A program made the translations under genes and the position numbers. A stretch of 64,000 nucleotides of DNA. It comes from Peribacillus kribbensis DSM 17871. Its GTDB lineage: Bacteria > Bacillota > Bacilli > Bacillales > DSM-1321. The notes beneath the pieces were generated by a model that searched no databases, was not told the origin of the DNA, and was given only the letters and a program-made list of their open reading frames with translations. The stretch lies in assembly GCF_000430765.1 (NCBI RefSeq), contig NZ_KE387242.1:186001-250000 (forward strand). The letters run 5' to 3'. Below are positions 52,035 through 60,292 of the stretch, piece by piece (the stretch's first letter is position 1; every line of letters starts with the position of its first letter).

Positions 52035-53129
52035 ATGATGGAAGGAAACCAGAAGGTACGGATCGGGCTGATTGGGACAGGCAATATCGGCCGGATCCAT
52101 ATCGAAAATTTTCAAAAATACCCGGAGGATTGTGAAATCGTCGCGGTCACCAATACCACCCTGTCAAAAGCGGAGGCCTGCGCGGATGATTACAGCATAC
52201 CGTTTATAGAACGAAGCGCGGATGATCTGATCGCAAGAAGCGATCTGGATGCGGTCATCATCGCGGTTCCCAATCAGTTTCATACACCCCTGGCCATCCA
52301 GGCACTGAAGGCAGGAAAGCATGTTCTCCTTGAAAAGCCGATGGCGTTGAATAAGGAAGACGCAAGGGAAATCCTCTCCGTTCAGGACACGACCGATAAG
52401 ATCGTTATGATGGCCCAGCAGATGCGGTTCGAATGGGCTGCAGGCCATGTCAGGGAGCAGGTGGAAAAGGGAGAACTCGGCCGGATTTACATGGCCAAAA
52501 CCGGCTGGTGCAGACGTAAAGGCATCCCTGGCTGGGGAACATGGTTCACGGAACGTGAAAAATCCGGCGGCGGGCCGCTGATTGACATCGGCGTCCATAT
52601 GCTCGACCTGGCGCTGTTTATCATGGGAAATCCGAAACCTGTATCCGTCTTCGGCAGCACGTATTCTGAATTCGGGCCCAAACAAAAGGGAATCGGCACC
52701 TGGGGATCACCCGACTGGGACGGCATCTATGATGTAGAAGACATCGCCACGGCCATGATCAAAATGGAGGATGGAGCCACCCTGCTTCTTGAAGCCAGCT
52801 GGGCCGCCCACATGGACTGCGACGAAGAGCCGCACCTGTCCCTGTATGGCTCTGAAGGCGGAGTCGTCCTGAAGGGAGTCGACGAACGCTTTGTCGGAGG
52901 CAAATTCCTCACAGAACAATTTGACCGTGTAGTAGATCTCGAGTTTGAGGAACCGAAAGAATTTGAGGGAGGCCGCACACTCCTCGCCAGACACTTTCTT
53001 GACTGCATCAAGGAAGGCAGGACACCCATAGCTTCCGCAATCGATGGATACAAGAGCCAGGTGGTCCTGGATGCGATTTATGAGTCGGCGAGAAGCGGGA
53101 ATGAAGTAAAGCTGGATATGGGAATATGA
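52035..53129 (+). CDS. Gfo/Idh/MocA family oxidoreductase
   Basis: A 364-residue NAD(P)-dependent sugar or inositol dehydrogenase-like enzyme. The Rossmann motif GLIGTGNIGRIHIENF is followed by the conserved AGKHVLLEKPMALN (EKP) and the C-terminal catalytic region GGPLIDIGVHMLDLALFIMG (D and H). Substrate is not readable. It is the only intact gene in this catabolic cluster. GGGGGGGG precedes two ATGs (52035, 52038). The GC content is higher than in neighbouring genes. Confidence 0.88.
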   Translation: MMEGNQKVRIGLIGTGNIGRIHIENFQKYPEDCEIVAVTNTTLSKAEACADDYSIPFIERSADDLIARSDLDAVIIAVPNQFHTPLAIQALKAGKHVLLEKPMALNKEDAREILSVQDTTDKIVMMAQQMRFEWAAGHVREQVEKGELGRIYMAKTGWCRRKGIPGWGTWFTEREKSGGGPLIDIGVHMLDLALFIMGNPKPVSVFGSTYSEFGPKQKGIGTWGSPDWDGIYDVEDIATAMIKMEDGATLLLEASWAAHMDCDEEPHLSLYGSEGGVVLKGVDERFVGGKFLTEQFDRVVDLEFEEPKEFEGGRTLLARHFLDCIKEGRTPIASAIDGYKSQVVLDAIYESARSGNEVKLDMGI

Positions 53130-53348
53130 GCAGCTTTTGGGGGCTGCTCTTTTCATTTGCAAAAGGCTTTGTTTTAACGAAATGGTCTTTCACTTTTTTG
53201 AAAAATATCCGTGAGGCATCCTCACTGCACGAATTTCATTTATGAATCATATCAGACCCTCACAGAAAAGAATCTATAAAATTCGCTCCGCGTAAAATTT
53301 TTTGGCTACAACAAAAGAATCGCCAAGTATGAAGAGTTTATATTCTGA

Positions 53349-53771
53349 TGGTGGAAAAATAAACCGGATATTCAGCGCATACTAGATGCTGTTGACAGCC
53401 CCTCCAATGGCCTTACCTTCTGCTCGGGATCTCTTGGAGGCCATCCAGCCAATGATCTAGTGGATATCGTGAAGTCCTTCTCCGATCGGATTCCATTCGC
53501 CCATATCCGGAATGTAAAGCGTTTTGAAGATGGCAGTTTCATAGATTCCTCCCACCTTACAGAGGATGGATCAGTCCCAATCACAGCCATCGTCCAGGCA
53601 TTCTACGAATGCGGATTTAAAGGCTATGCCCGTCCGGATCATGGGCGCCATATCTGGGACGAATTATGCCGGCCGGGGTATGGCTTGTATGACCGGGCTT
53701 TAGGGGCGATGTATTTACTGGGAGCCTGGGATACGAATGTACTGTTAGAAGGGAACCTGCAGGAGTCCTAA
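53349..53771 (+). pseudogene. uxuA: Mannonate dehydratase (UxuA) C-terminal fragment
   Basis: About 140 codons without a start: NKPDIQRILDAVDSPSNGLT, FCSGSLGGHPANDLVDIV, RIPFAHIRNVKRFEDGSF and GYARPDHGRHIWDE, a clear match to the last 40 percent of mannonate dehydratase. The metal-binding N-terminal barrel half is absent; the 220 bases before it show no homology. It cannot encode an active enzyme. Confidence 0.85.
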
Positions 53772-53798
53772 CCTCTGGGTGCTGGTTTATAAAAGAAT

Positions 53799-53925
53799 GA
53801 AAGACCTCTCCTTAAGCAGTCTAGACCAAAACTCCATGAAGAATCCGAAGAAGTGGTTCAGAGAGGGGTTCTCAAGCCAAAAACTTCATGAAGAATCCCA
53901 AGAAGTGGGTTTTATTGTTTGGCCG
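53799..53925 (+). repeat. Dispersed repeat related to the 51-bp units at 22.9 kb
   Basis: Two diverged units (around TCTAGACCAAAACTCCATG and TCTCAAGCCAAAAACTTCATG, each followed by AAGAATC and AAGAAGTGG) share the skeleton GAGRGG-TTCTCAAG-CCAAAACT with 22866-23005. They lie just after the uxuA stop codon. Confidence 0.6.
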
Positions 53926-53960
53926 TACTCTTTTCGGGTGGAGGCACCTATACACCAGGG

Positions 53961-54154
53961 TAATTAAAGGGAAAAATTCCCCTTAATTCGTAATTCTATG
54001 TAAAAAGAGCTAAAATAAAGGGAGAAATTACCTTTATTTCCTTAAAAAACATGAAAATAAGTGTTTTTTCATTGCTTAACGGTAAAAACTCCCCTTATAT
54101 TCACCCGAAACAATCTCCATTTAAGATTTAACGGGAATTTTTACCCTTATTTTC
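53961..54154 (+). repeat. Dispersed four-palindrome repeat, copy C
   Basis: This 194-bp element has four AAGGG/CCCTT hairpins (near 53961-53988, 54012-54038, 54078-54098 and 54129-54153). It is very similar to copy B on the opposite strand and more loosely to copy A. It sits between the uxuA and uxuB fragments. Confidence 0.85.
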
Positions 54155-54196
54155 CACTGATGGGACCTGCTGGATGCCAGGGCTTTGTTTTAAAAT

Positions 54197-54679
54197 GAAG
54201 CTGGACGAAAAACAATAAAGAAGGTACATGATGTGCGCTTCCCTAACCCTAATATTCCGGATATCCGAGAGCGGATAGCGGCAGACACAGCACAGAAGCT
54301 GCCGATCCGTTTCGGGGAAACCATTCAGCTGTACCAAGCAAAAAAGGATTTGAGTGCTTCGGATCTCATGTTCACCCCCTTAACCGCTGCGGCCTGGTGC
54401 CGTTATCTCATGGGCTTGAATGATGAAGGGGAAAAGATGGAATGGAGCCCGGATCCGCTTTTGGAAGATTTGCAGAAGGATATGGAACTCATTGAATTTG
54501 GGAAACTTGAATCTGCACAAGGACGTCTGGAGAATATCCTTTCAAATACAGGTATACTTGGTGTCAATTTGTATGAGGCAGGTTTAGGGGAAAAAACGGA
54601 ACTATTTTTTTCACGTTTCATTGAAGGGCCTGGGGCAGTTCGGAAAACCCTTTCAAAGGAGTTAATGAATGAATCATAA
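54197..54679 (+). pseudogene. uxuB: Fructuronate reductase (UxuB / mannitol dehydrogenase family) C-terminal fragment
   Basis: The open frame reads VRFPNPNIPDIRERIAADTA, then QKLPIRFGETIQLYQAKKDL and LTAAAWCRYLMGLNDEGEKM, the end of the Mannitol_dh_C domain with its KxPIR-type catalytic helix. The Rossmann domain and half the C-terminal domain are missing. A GTG at 54233 has no binding site. Together with the uxuA fragment it marks a lost hexuronate pathway. Confidence 0.85.
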
Positions 54680-54692
54680 GATGCAGAAATAA

Positions 54693-54734
54693 GTAAAATC
54701 CAGCAGGACAAGGAGACTGCTGGATTTTACGTTT
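54693..54734 (+). terminator. Terminator between uxuB remnant and BCCT gene
   Basis: A near-perfect 14-bp stem GTAAAATCCAGCAG / CTGCTGGATTTTAC flanks a 14-base loop, between convergent units. Confidence 0.75.
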
Positions 54735-54752
54735 GCAAGGTTTAATTGCGGA

Positions 54753-56270
54753 TCAATGCGGAACCGTTCTCTTGCTTCCTCGCTGCACATCCACTTCTTC
54801 TTTCAGCCCGCGGAGTAAAGAATAGCACATGACGACCATGATAAGGGCAAAGGGGAGAGCGGCGGCAATCGAAGCCGTCTGCAGGACGTCCAATCCTCCA
54901 GCCAAAAGCAATACCGCCGCCAAAGCAGATTGGATGATGCCCCATGTCATTTTGATTTGGCTGGACGGATTAAGAGTCCCGCCCTCACTCAGCATACCGA
55001 GTACAAAGGTGGCCGTATCCGCAACGGTAATATAGTAAATGGCCACAACTGCAAAACCCAGAACACTTAATAAGGTGCTTAAAGGAAGATGATCAAAGAA
55101 AATAAAAATCGAGAGGTTTATATTTTTTACCATGGAATCTGCAAGCTCGTGATGGTTATGCACAAGCTCAAGCGCTGAACCGCCAAAAACGGACATCCAC
55201 AGACAAGTGCCAAGGGTTGGGACGATCAATACCCCGACGACAAATTCCCTGATCGTTCTTCCTTTTGATACCCGGGCGATGAACATGCCGACGAACGGTG
55301 CCCAGGCAATCCACCAAGCCCAATAAAACAGAGTCCAGGAGGCAATCCATTTTCCTTCCCCAAACGGCTCGAGCCGCAGACTCATATGTATAAAATCACT
55401 CAGATAAAGTCCTGTTGTATTAAAAAAAACTTTGATCACGGTCAGGGCCGGCCCTACTATCAGAATCAAAAGCATGATAGCGAGTGATAAGAAAATGGCT
55501 GCATTGGAGAGATGTTTGATTCCTTTTTCTAATCCTGTATTGATCGAAACGATAAATAGGACGGTCGCAACCACAATGACAATCAGCTGGATAAAAGTTG
55601 TATTAGGAATCCCGAATATATCATGCATTCCCGCTGTAACCTGCATCGCACCAAGCCCAAGGGAGGTGGCGATTCCAAAGACCGTTGCAAATATGGAGAG
55701 GATATCAATGGTTTTGCCAATCGGGCCGTAAATTCTATCTCCTAAAATGGGATGGAATGCTGAGCTGATTGCCGCGGGCAGCCTTTTATTATATTGAAAA
55801 AATGCGAGGGCCAGTCCAATGACCGTATAGATCGCCCACGGATCGAGGCCCCAGTGAAAGAAGGTATATTTCATGGCCGTATTGGCTGCATCCAATGTAT
55901 ATGCCTTTCCATAGGGAGGATCCGTAAAATGTGTGACAGGCTCAGCGACACTCCAGTAGACAATCCCGATGCCCATGCCTGCACCAAAGAGCATCGAGAG
56001 CCAGGAGCCGGTAGAAAAATCTGGTATGTCATTCTTTCTTCCGAGTCGGATATGGCCATACTTAGACAACAATAAATAAATGGAAAACGCCACGAAAAAC
56101 AGAGTAGCCCCAAGATAGACCCAGCCCAGGTAATCAATGGAGTCTTGATATATGGCATTTGTCACCTTGGTTAGATTCTTGGTGAAAAAAACTCCCCACA
56201 AAATAAAAATAAGTGTAAGCAATAAGGAGATAATAAAAACACTATTTTCTTTTAACTTAGTACGATTCAT
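54753..56270 (-). CDS. BCCT-family betaine/choline/carnitine transporter (OpuD-like)
   Basis: A 505-residue, 12-helix transporter. The BCCT signature region WTLFYWAWWIAWAPFVGMFI and FIARVSKGRTIREF is intact, as is the glycine-rich GAGMGIGIVYWSVAEP segment of the sodium/substrate site. It imports glycine betaine or similar compatible solutes with sodium. A regulatory C-terminus is short. GGAGGCTGCT precedes the ATG. Likely an osmoprotection gene, similar to OpuD; exact substrate unproven. Confidence 0.9.
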   Translation of the reverse strand: MNRTKLKENSVFIISLLLTLIFILWGVFFTKNLTKVTNAIYQDSIDYLGWVYLGATLFFVAFSIYLLLSKYGHIRLGRKNDIPDFSTGSWLSMLFGAGMGIGIVYWSVAEPVTHFTDPPYGKAYTLDAANTAMKYTFFHWGLDPWAIYTVIGLALAFFQYNKRLPAAISSAFHPILGDRIYGPIGKTIDILSIFATVFGIATSLGLGAMQVTAGMHDIFGIPNTTFIQLIVIVVATVLFIVSINTGLEKGIKHLSNAAIFLSLAIMLLILIVGPALTVIKVFFNTTGLYLSDFIHMSLRLEPFGEGKWIASWTLFYWAWWIAWAPFVGMFIARVSKGRTIREFVVGVLIVPTLGTCLWMSVFGGSALELVHNHHELADSMVKNINLSIFIFFDHLPLSTLLSVLGFAVVAIYYITVADTATFVLGMLSEGGTLNPSSQIKMTWGIIQSALAAVLLLAGGLDVLQTASIAAALPFALIMVVMCYSLLRGLKEEVDVQRGSKRTVPH

Positions 56271-56317
56271 AGCAGCCTCCTGGGAAGTACGATGTTTGGA
56301 TAAGTTTAGAAGTCAGG

Positions 56318-56980
56318 TCAGGTGTCAAAAGGGGTATACTGGAACTCCCATAGGTCTGCATCGGTAAGTTCTTCCAGTGAAAGCTCAATCCCGCCGCCAA
56401 GGTATAAGGTTTCACCCTTTATTCCCACAATCATGGCTTCGACTCTCACATCACTGTTCCTCTTTTTATAGACATCCCCCAGTTTGAGTGGGATCTCTGC
56501 TTGCGCGACTTGGCCATTCATATTTTCAAAGTCTTCGTCATTCATGTTGGACTTATCTTTATAATCGACCGGGGTGCTTCCGGGGATACGGCCAGGTACC
56601 ATTAATAGATACTCATTATGTTTGATTCCATTCGAATCACTTGTAATGATGCCTTTCTGATCCACTGTTTCAACCACTTCAACATCATTTAACGAATAGT
56701 GGTCAAGAGTATCAGGCGCCGGATTATTGATCAATATTAAGTCTCCGGGTTCAGGTTTCCGGTCATTCGTTAACGTATATACCTTATGGTCAAAAATAAA
56801 ACTGTCAAGCTCCTTTGGAATGTATCTTTCCACACTTGCCGCATTGGTGATATGCTGTGATAAATCTCTCAGCTTCATCAAGTGAACAGAAAGTTTGTAC
56901 ATATGTTTGACTCCATATACTCTGTGCAGCTCATTGTTAAAATATACAAATTGCCCTTTTCTGACTTGATATAATTTCAA
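56318..56980 (-). CDS. Hypothetical protein
   Basis: A 220-residue soluble, beta-rich protein. It starts MKLYQVRKGQFVYFNNELHR, has GDLILINNPAPDTLDHYSLN in the middle and ends LGGGIELSLEELTDADLWEF. Three SH3/KOW-like strand groups are possible. I recall similar Bacillus hypothetical proteins but cannot name the family. The TTG start has GGGAGAAAGAG upstream. Monocistronic. Confidence 0.65.
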   Translation of the reverse strand: MKLYQVRKGQFVYFNNELHRVYGVKHMYKLSVHLMKLRDLSQHITNAASVERYIPKELDSFIFDHKVYTLTNDRKPEPGDLILINNPAPDTLDHYSLNDVEVVETVDQKGIITSDSNGIKHNEYLLMVPGRIPGSTPVDYKDKSNMNDEDFENMNGQVAQAEIPLKLGDVYKKRNSDVRVEAMIVGIKGETLYLGGGIELSLEELTDADLWEFQYTPFDT

Positions 56981-57105
56981 GGCTCTTTCTCCCTTTCTGG
57001 ATTATTCCTTATAAAACATGCCCGCTATTAGTTGTAGGATGTCTATTTTAGGAAAAAACATGAGCGGAAAACTACGAACTATATTGATTCGCTTATTTTT
57101 AGCAA

Positions 57106-57136
57106 AAAAAAAGACCCCGTCAATAAGGATCTTTGC
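57106..57136 (-). terminator. Terminator of the 75-residue gene
   Basis: AAAGATCC / GGGGTCTTT arms are followed on the minus strand by TTTTTTTT. Confidence 0.75.
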
Positions 57137-57364
57137 CTAATACACCATATTAAATTCTGTTTCAATCCGTGAAAGGGTGGAATCAACACTTCCCATCGTG
57201 AAAACAGCAAGGGTTCTCAAGTTTGTGACTTCAAAATTAAAGTCTTTATAACATATATTCAACATTGGAAATGTATTTGTTTTATCGTTCGATGTTAAGG
57301 AGATCTCACAAGCAGAATACTGCTTTAGCGTGTTTAACATGATTCTGGTATGGTCTATCGACAT
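57137..57364 (-). CDS. Small hypothetical protein
   Basis: A 75-residue soluble protein (MSIDHTRIMLNTLKQYSACE, FPMLNICYKDFNFEVTNLRT, VDSTLSRIETEF). AAGGAGACTGAGTAT precedes the ATG and a terminator follows. Family not recognised. Confidence 0.6.
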   Translation of the reverse strand: MSIDHTRIMLNTLKQYSACEISLTSNDKTNTFPMLNICYKDFNFEVTNLRTLAVFTMGSVDSTLSRIETEFNMVY

Positions 57365-57837
57365 ATACTCAGTCTCCTTCCATTATAGGGGAGGTGACTA
57401 AAGAAAGTCTTGTAGCCCCGATATAATCAAATTTTTATATTATAATAATTATATCATGAGTTCAAGCAGAAAGGTGCCTTTTTTTTGAAAATAGGAAAAA
57501 TTACATAGTCGGTATCCATCAGACTGTGCCAAAAAATAGGAGCAGCAGCAAACAAAGTATTTTATATACTTTAATTGAGTTCAATAACTGTCCATAAGAT
57601 TCTGGCATACTATATAATCTAGTTTTAATGTCCTATATTGGATGTGAGTTTTCTTTGAAAGAGGTATGTATGAATATTGAACGAAGGTGGAAAATCCTCG
57701 GGTAACTACTCAGGTGCTGGACAAGGACATGCTGCTGGAAGCTATTTGAGTTGCACCTGCGATGCATCCTTTAAAAAGCTCCATACATCCAAAGTCAGCC
57801 ATTCATCGTCATTAGCCAGGGGTGGCTTTATTATTGG
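57365..57837. other. Intergenic region
   Basis: AT-rich. A plus-strand frame from TTG 57677 to 57841 encodes a Gly/Ser/His-rich peptide (NEGGKSSGNYSGAGQGHAAG...), but it is convergent with the better-supported small gene at 57838 and has only a distant GAGGTA site. I do not call it. Confidence 0.35.
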
Positions 57838-57969
57838 TTAATTAAAGATAAAGTATAAAATAATGGCTGAAATGATAATTAATCCTCCAATTGTAGGGCT
57901 TCCGAAAAATGTCCTGGTCCTGCCTTCGTCTCTATCCACATCGATTCCTTTGTCTTTTTCCTTTTTCAT
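57838..57969 (-). CDS. Small single-pass membrane protein (43 residues)
   Basis: A very charged N-terminal half (MKKEKDKGIDVDRDEGRTRT) is followed by one membrane helix with a glycine start (PTIGGLIIISAIILYFIFN). GCGGGGAGAATTGCA places a good site 7 bases before the ATG. Family not recognised; the charged-then-hydrophobic layout is common among Bacillus small membrane proteins. Confidence 0.6.
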   Translation of the reverse strand: MKKEKDKGIDVDRDEGRTRTFFGSPTIGGLIIISAIILYFIFN

Positions 57970-58254
57970 TGCAATTCTCCCCGCTTTCTATCTGATATTT
58001 CAGCTGTATATCAAGGAAGACTTTATATAAAAATACACAAAATTCCATCTTTTTACCATTATATCTAAATTCTGCACATAAATCATAGCTTCTTTTTAAA
58101 TTTTTTATCATTCATTGACCATTCAGCTTAAAAGTTCCTTTTGCCTGCCAGATTCAAACCTGCAAACCTATGCTAGAATAAGGTTGAAGAAATAAAAGGA
58201 GGAGCTTCGGTTCCTGCTTTCTTGATTTTTGAAAGAAAAGAAGAGGTGTATGGA

Positions 58255-59223
58255 TTGGGAGCTTTATACTCGATAGGTGAATTATTAATTGATTTTATTC
58301 CGTTAGAAAAGGGAAAGGCGTTGAAGGATGTCACATCCTTTGAGAGAAGTCCTGGCGGTGCACCGGCCAATGTGGCGGCGGCCGTCGCTAAATTCGGCGG
58401 GAAGTCGTCTATGATCACAAAGCTAGGGGAGGATGCCTTCGGGGACTTTCTGCTCGAGAAGCTGGAGGATGCCGGAGTGAAGGTGGACAAGATTAAACGA
58501 ACACGAGAAGCAAATACAGGGCTGGCCTTTGTATCCTTAAAAGATGATGGCGAACGGGATTTTTCCTTTTACCGAAACCCTTCATCCGATCTTCTGCTGA
58601 CAGAGGAGGAAATTGATGAGGCTTGGTTTACAAACGGAGATATCCTGCATTTCTGTTCGGTAGATTTGGTTGAAAGTCCAATGAAACTTGCACATCGAAA
58701 AGCCATCAAAGCGATTACGGAAAATGGCGGTCTTGTCAGCTTTGATCCGAATATCCGTCTCCCTCTGTGGGAAGATCCGGAGGAATGCAAAAAAACGGTC
58801 AGGGAATTTCTGCCGTTAGCCCATATCGTTAAAGTTTCAGACGAAGAGCTCGAATTTATTACGGGTATACAGGACGTGGAAGAAGCCATTCAATCCCTTT
58901 TCGCTGGAAATGTCCAGGTGGTCATCTTTACAAAGGGTGGAAGCGGGGCAGATCTCTACATAGAAAAGAAGAAGTATGAGTCACGAGGATTTAAAGTGGA
59001 CGTGCAGGATACTACAGGAGCCGGAGACGCCTTTATCGGCGCATTCCTATATCAGCTGCTGCAAAGGAATGCGGATGTTACAAGCCTTCAAAATGTAATC
59101 GAAAGCAGCCACACCTCCATTCTGGCTTTCGCCAATGCAAGCGGCGCGCTGACCACTACTGGAAAAGGGGCTATTTCTTCCCTTCCTTCTATTGAAGACA
59201 TTCAAAGGCTTATTCGAGAGTAA
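58255..59223 (+). CDS. PfkB-family carbohydrate kinase (fructokinase-like)
   Basis: About 322 residues of the ribokinase/PfkB fold: SIGELLIDFIP start, substrate motif SPGGAPANVAAAVAKFGG, and the C-terminal signature DTTGAGDAFIGAFLYQL with the catalytic Asp. It is closest in feel to fructokinases and 2-keto-3-deoxygluconate-type kinases. The TTG at 58255 has AAGAGGTG at a good distance. A second strong site (AAAAGGAGG, 58196-58204) lies in front of an in-frame extension with no start codon near it, so the start is uncertain. Confidence 0.85.
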   Translation: MGALYSIGELLIDFIPLEKGKALKDVTSFERSPGGAPANVAAAVAKFGGKSSMITKLGEDAFGDFLLEKLEDAGVKVDKIKRTREANTGLAFVSLKDDGERDFSFYRNPSSDLLLTEEEIDEAWFTNGDILHFCSVDLVESPMKLAHRKAIKAITENGGLVSFDPNIRLPLWEDPEECKKTVREFLPLAHIVKVSDEELEFITGIQDVEEAIQSLFAGNVQVVIFTKGGSGADLYIEKKKYESRGFKVDVQDTTGAGDAFIGAFLYQLLQRNADVTSLQNVIESSHTSILAFANASGALTTTGKGAISSLPSIEDIQRLIRE

Positions 59224-59318
59224 TGTTAAACTGATACTCGAAATGAAGCAAATATAAAGGATACCTTCTCAAGGATGTTTGAGACCATTGTAACGATTGA
59301 TAAGCAAAAATAAATAGG

Positions 59319-59352
59319 GAACAGGCAGCATATTCAGGTATACTGCCTGTTC
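59319..59352 (-). terminator. Terminator between convergent genes
   Basis: A perfect 10-bp stem GAACAGGCAG / CTGCCTGTTC with a 14-base loop. The minus strand continues into a T-rich run. Confidence 0.7.
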
Positions 59353-59376
59353 GTATTCCTATGTTTTAGTAATTCA

Positions 59377-60048
59377 TTACTGATAATAATCTGGAAGGAA
59401 GATACTCTTTGTCGTTTCAACGTCTGTGCTGAAACTATGGGGAAGATTATTTCCTATAACCTGTAAGCTGAGTCCTTTTCTCGGTTTTGTATGATCGATT
59501 TTATGAATGGTTTTATTTTCTAGAAGAAAATACTCTCCCTCTAATCCGATCCTTTCGATCCAGCCGGTAGAAACGATTAATTCGTAGTTGAATTTGTTAG
59601 TATTAAAAAAGCCTTGCTGCTTCAAAACATGGAGGCTTTTAAAAAAACTCTCAGCACGCATCATTTTATCGTATTGTTTCCATTCCCTTACTGAATTCTT
59701 GCTAATATTCACTCGGTTTTCTTCCTTTGTATCACAGGAAAAACAGTTACTATAATGGTAGACTGTGATTTTGCCTGTATCTTTTTTATCTGCTAAATCG
59801 AATTTAACAGAATAAATTTTATTATTCTTATCAAGGATTAATTGGAAATTTTGTATTCTTACGTTTTCCTGAGAGAGATTTAATTCTTTTCTAAAATGCC
59901 TCCAGCTTTCTGTACTGTTTACGGAATTAAAATCATTCTCTTTAAATAAAAGAACCTCTTTTACATGGTTAGAGTTTACAAAATATATGACTGAAAGAAA
60001 CAAAGCAAAAAATGCCAACACAATAAGCGGCCACTTCTTTATGTTCAA
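59377..60048 (-). CDS. Membrane-anchored hypothetical protein
   Basis: About 223 residues. An N-terminal anchor (KKWPLIVLAFFALFLSVIYFV) is followed by an extracytoplasmic domain with CFSC (a CxxC pair in NCFSCDTKEE) and strands like FQLILDKNNKIYSVKFDLAD. Family not recognised. AAGGAG stands just before two TTG codons (60051, 60048). Base composition is AT-rich compared with the next gene. Confidence 0.65.
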   Translation of the reverse strand: MNIKKWPLIVLAFFALFLSVIYFVNSNHVKEVLLFKENDFNSVNSTESWRHFRKELNLSQENVRIQNFQLILDKNNKIYSVKFDLADKKDTGKITVYHYSNCFSCDTKEENRVNISKNSVREWKQYDKMMRAESFFKSLHVLKQQGFFNTNKFNYELIVSTGWIERIGLEGEYFLLENKTIHKIDHTKPRKGLSLQVIGNNLPHSFSTDVETTKSIFLPDYYQ

Positions 60049-60292
60049 CAACTCCTTCTCATCCTCCTATTTATTTTACCGTACAATTAGAAAACATAGA
60101 TCTGTTACTTATTAAAATTTGAAAAAATAAAAATTCTTTTAAATGATGTATGATTGTTCTTACCTCGATGGGTAAACGGGGTATTATAGTGATTTTACTC
60201 ATTGAAAACCTAAAGATGAGCGGATAAAAAACACCATATATTCGAATATTCTTTTCCATCTTCAGCATCCTAACATCAGGAAGGTGATATAG

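Noticed and set aside
52164-53162. Several long minus-strand frames opposite the Gfo/Idh gene
   Set aside because: Shadows caused by the higher GC content of the real gene.
57677-57841. Gly/Ser-rich plus-strand frame resembling a bacteriocin-like peptide
   Set aside because: TTG start with only a distant site, and it ends inside the better-supported gene on the other strand.
59250-59295. GAGAAGGTATC match to the 51-bp repeat near 59260
   Set aside because: Only 11 bases match and the rest differs; probably chance.
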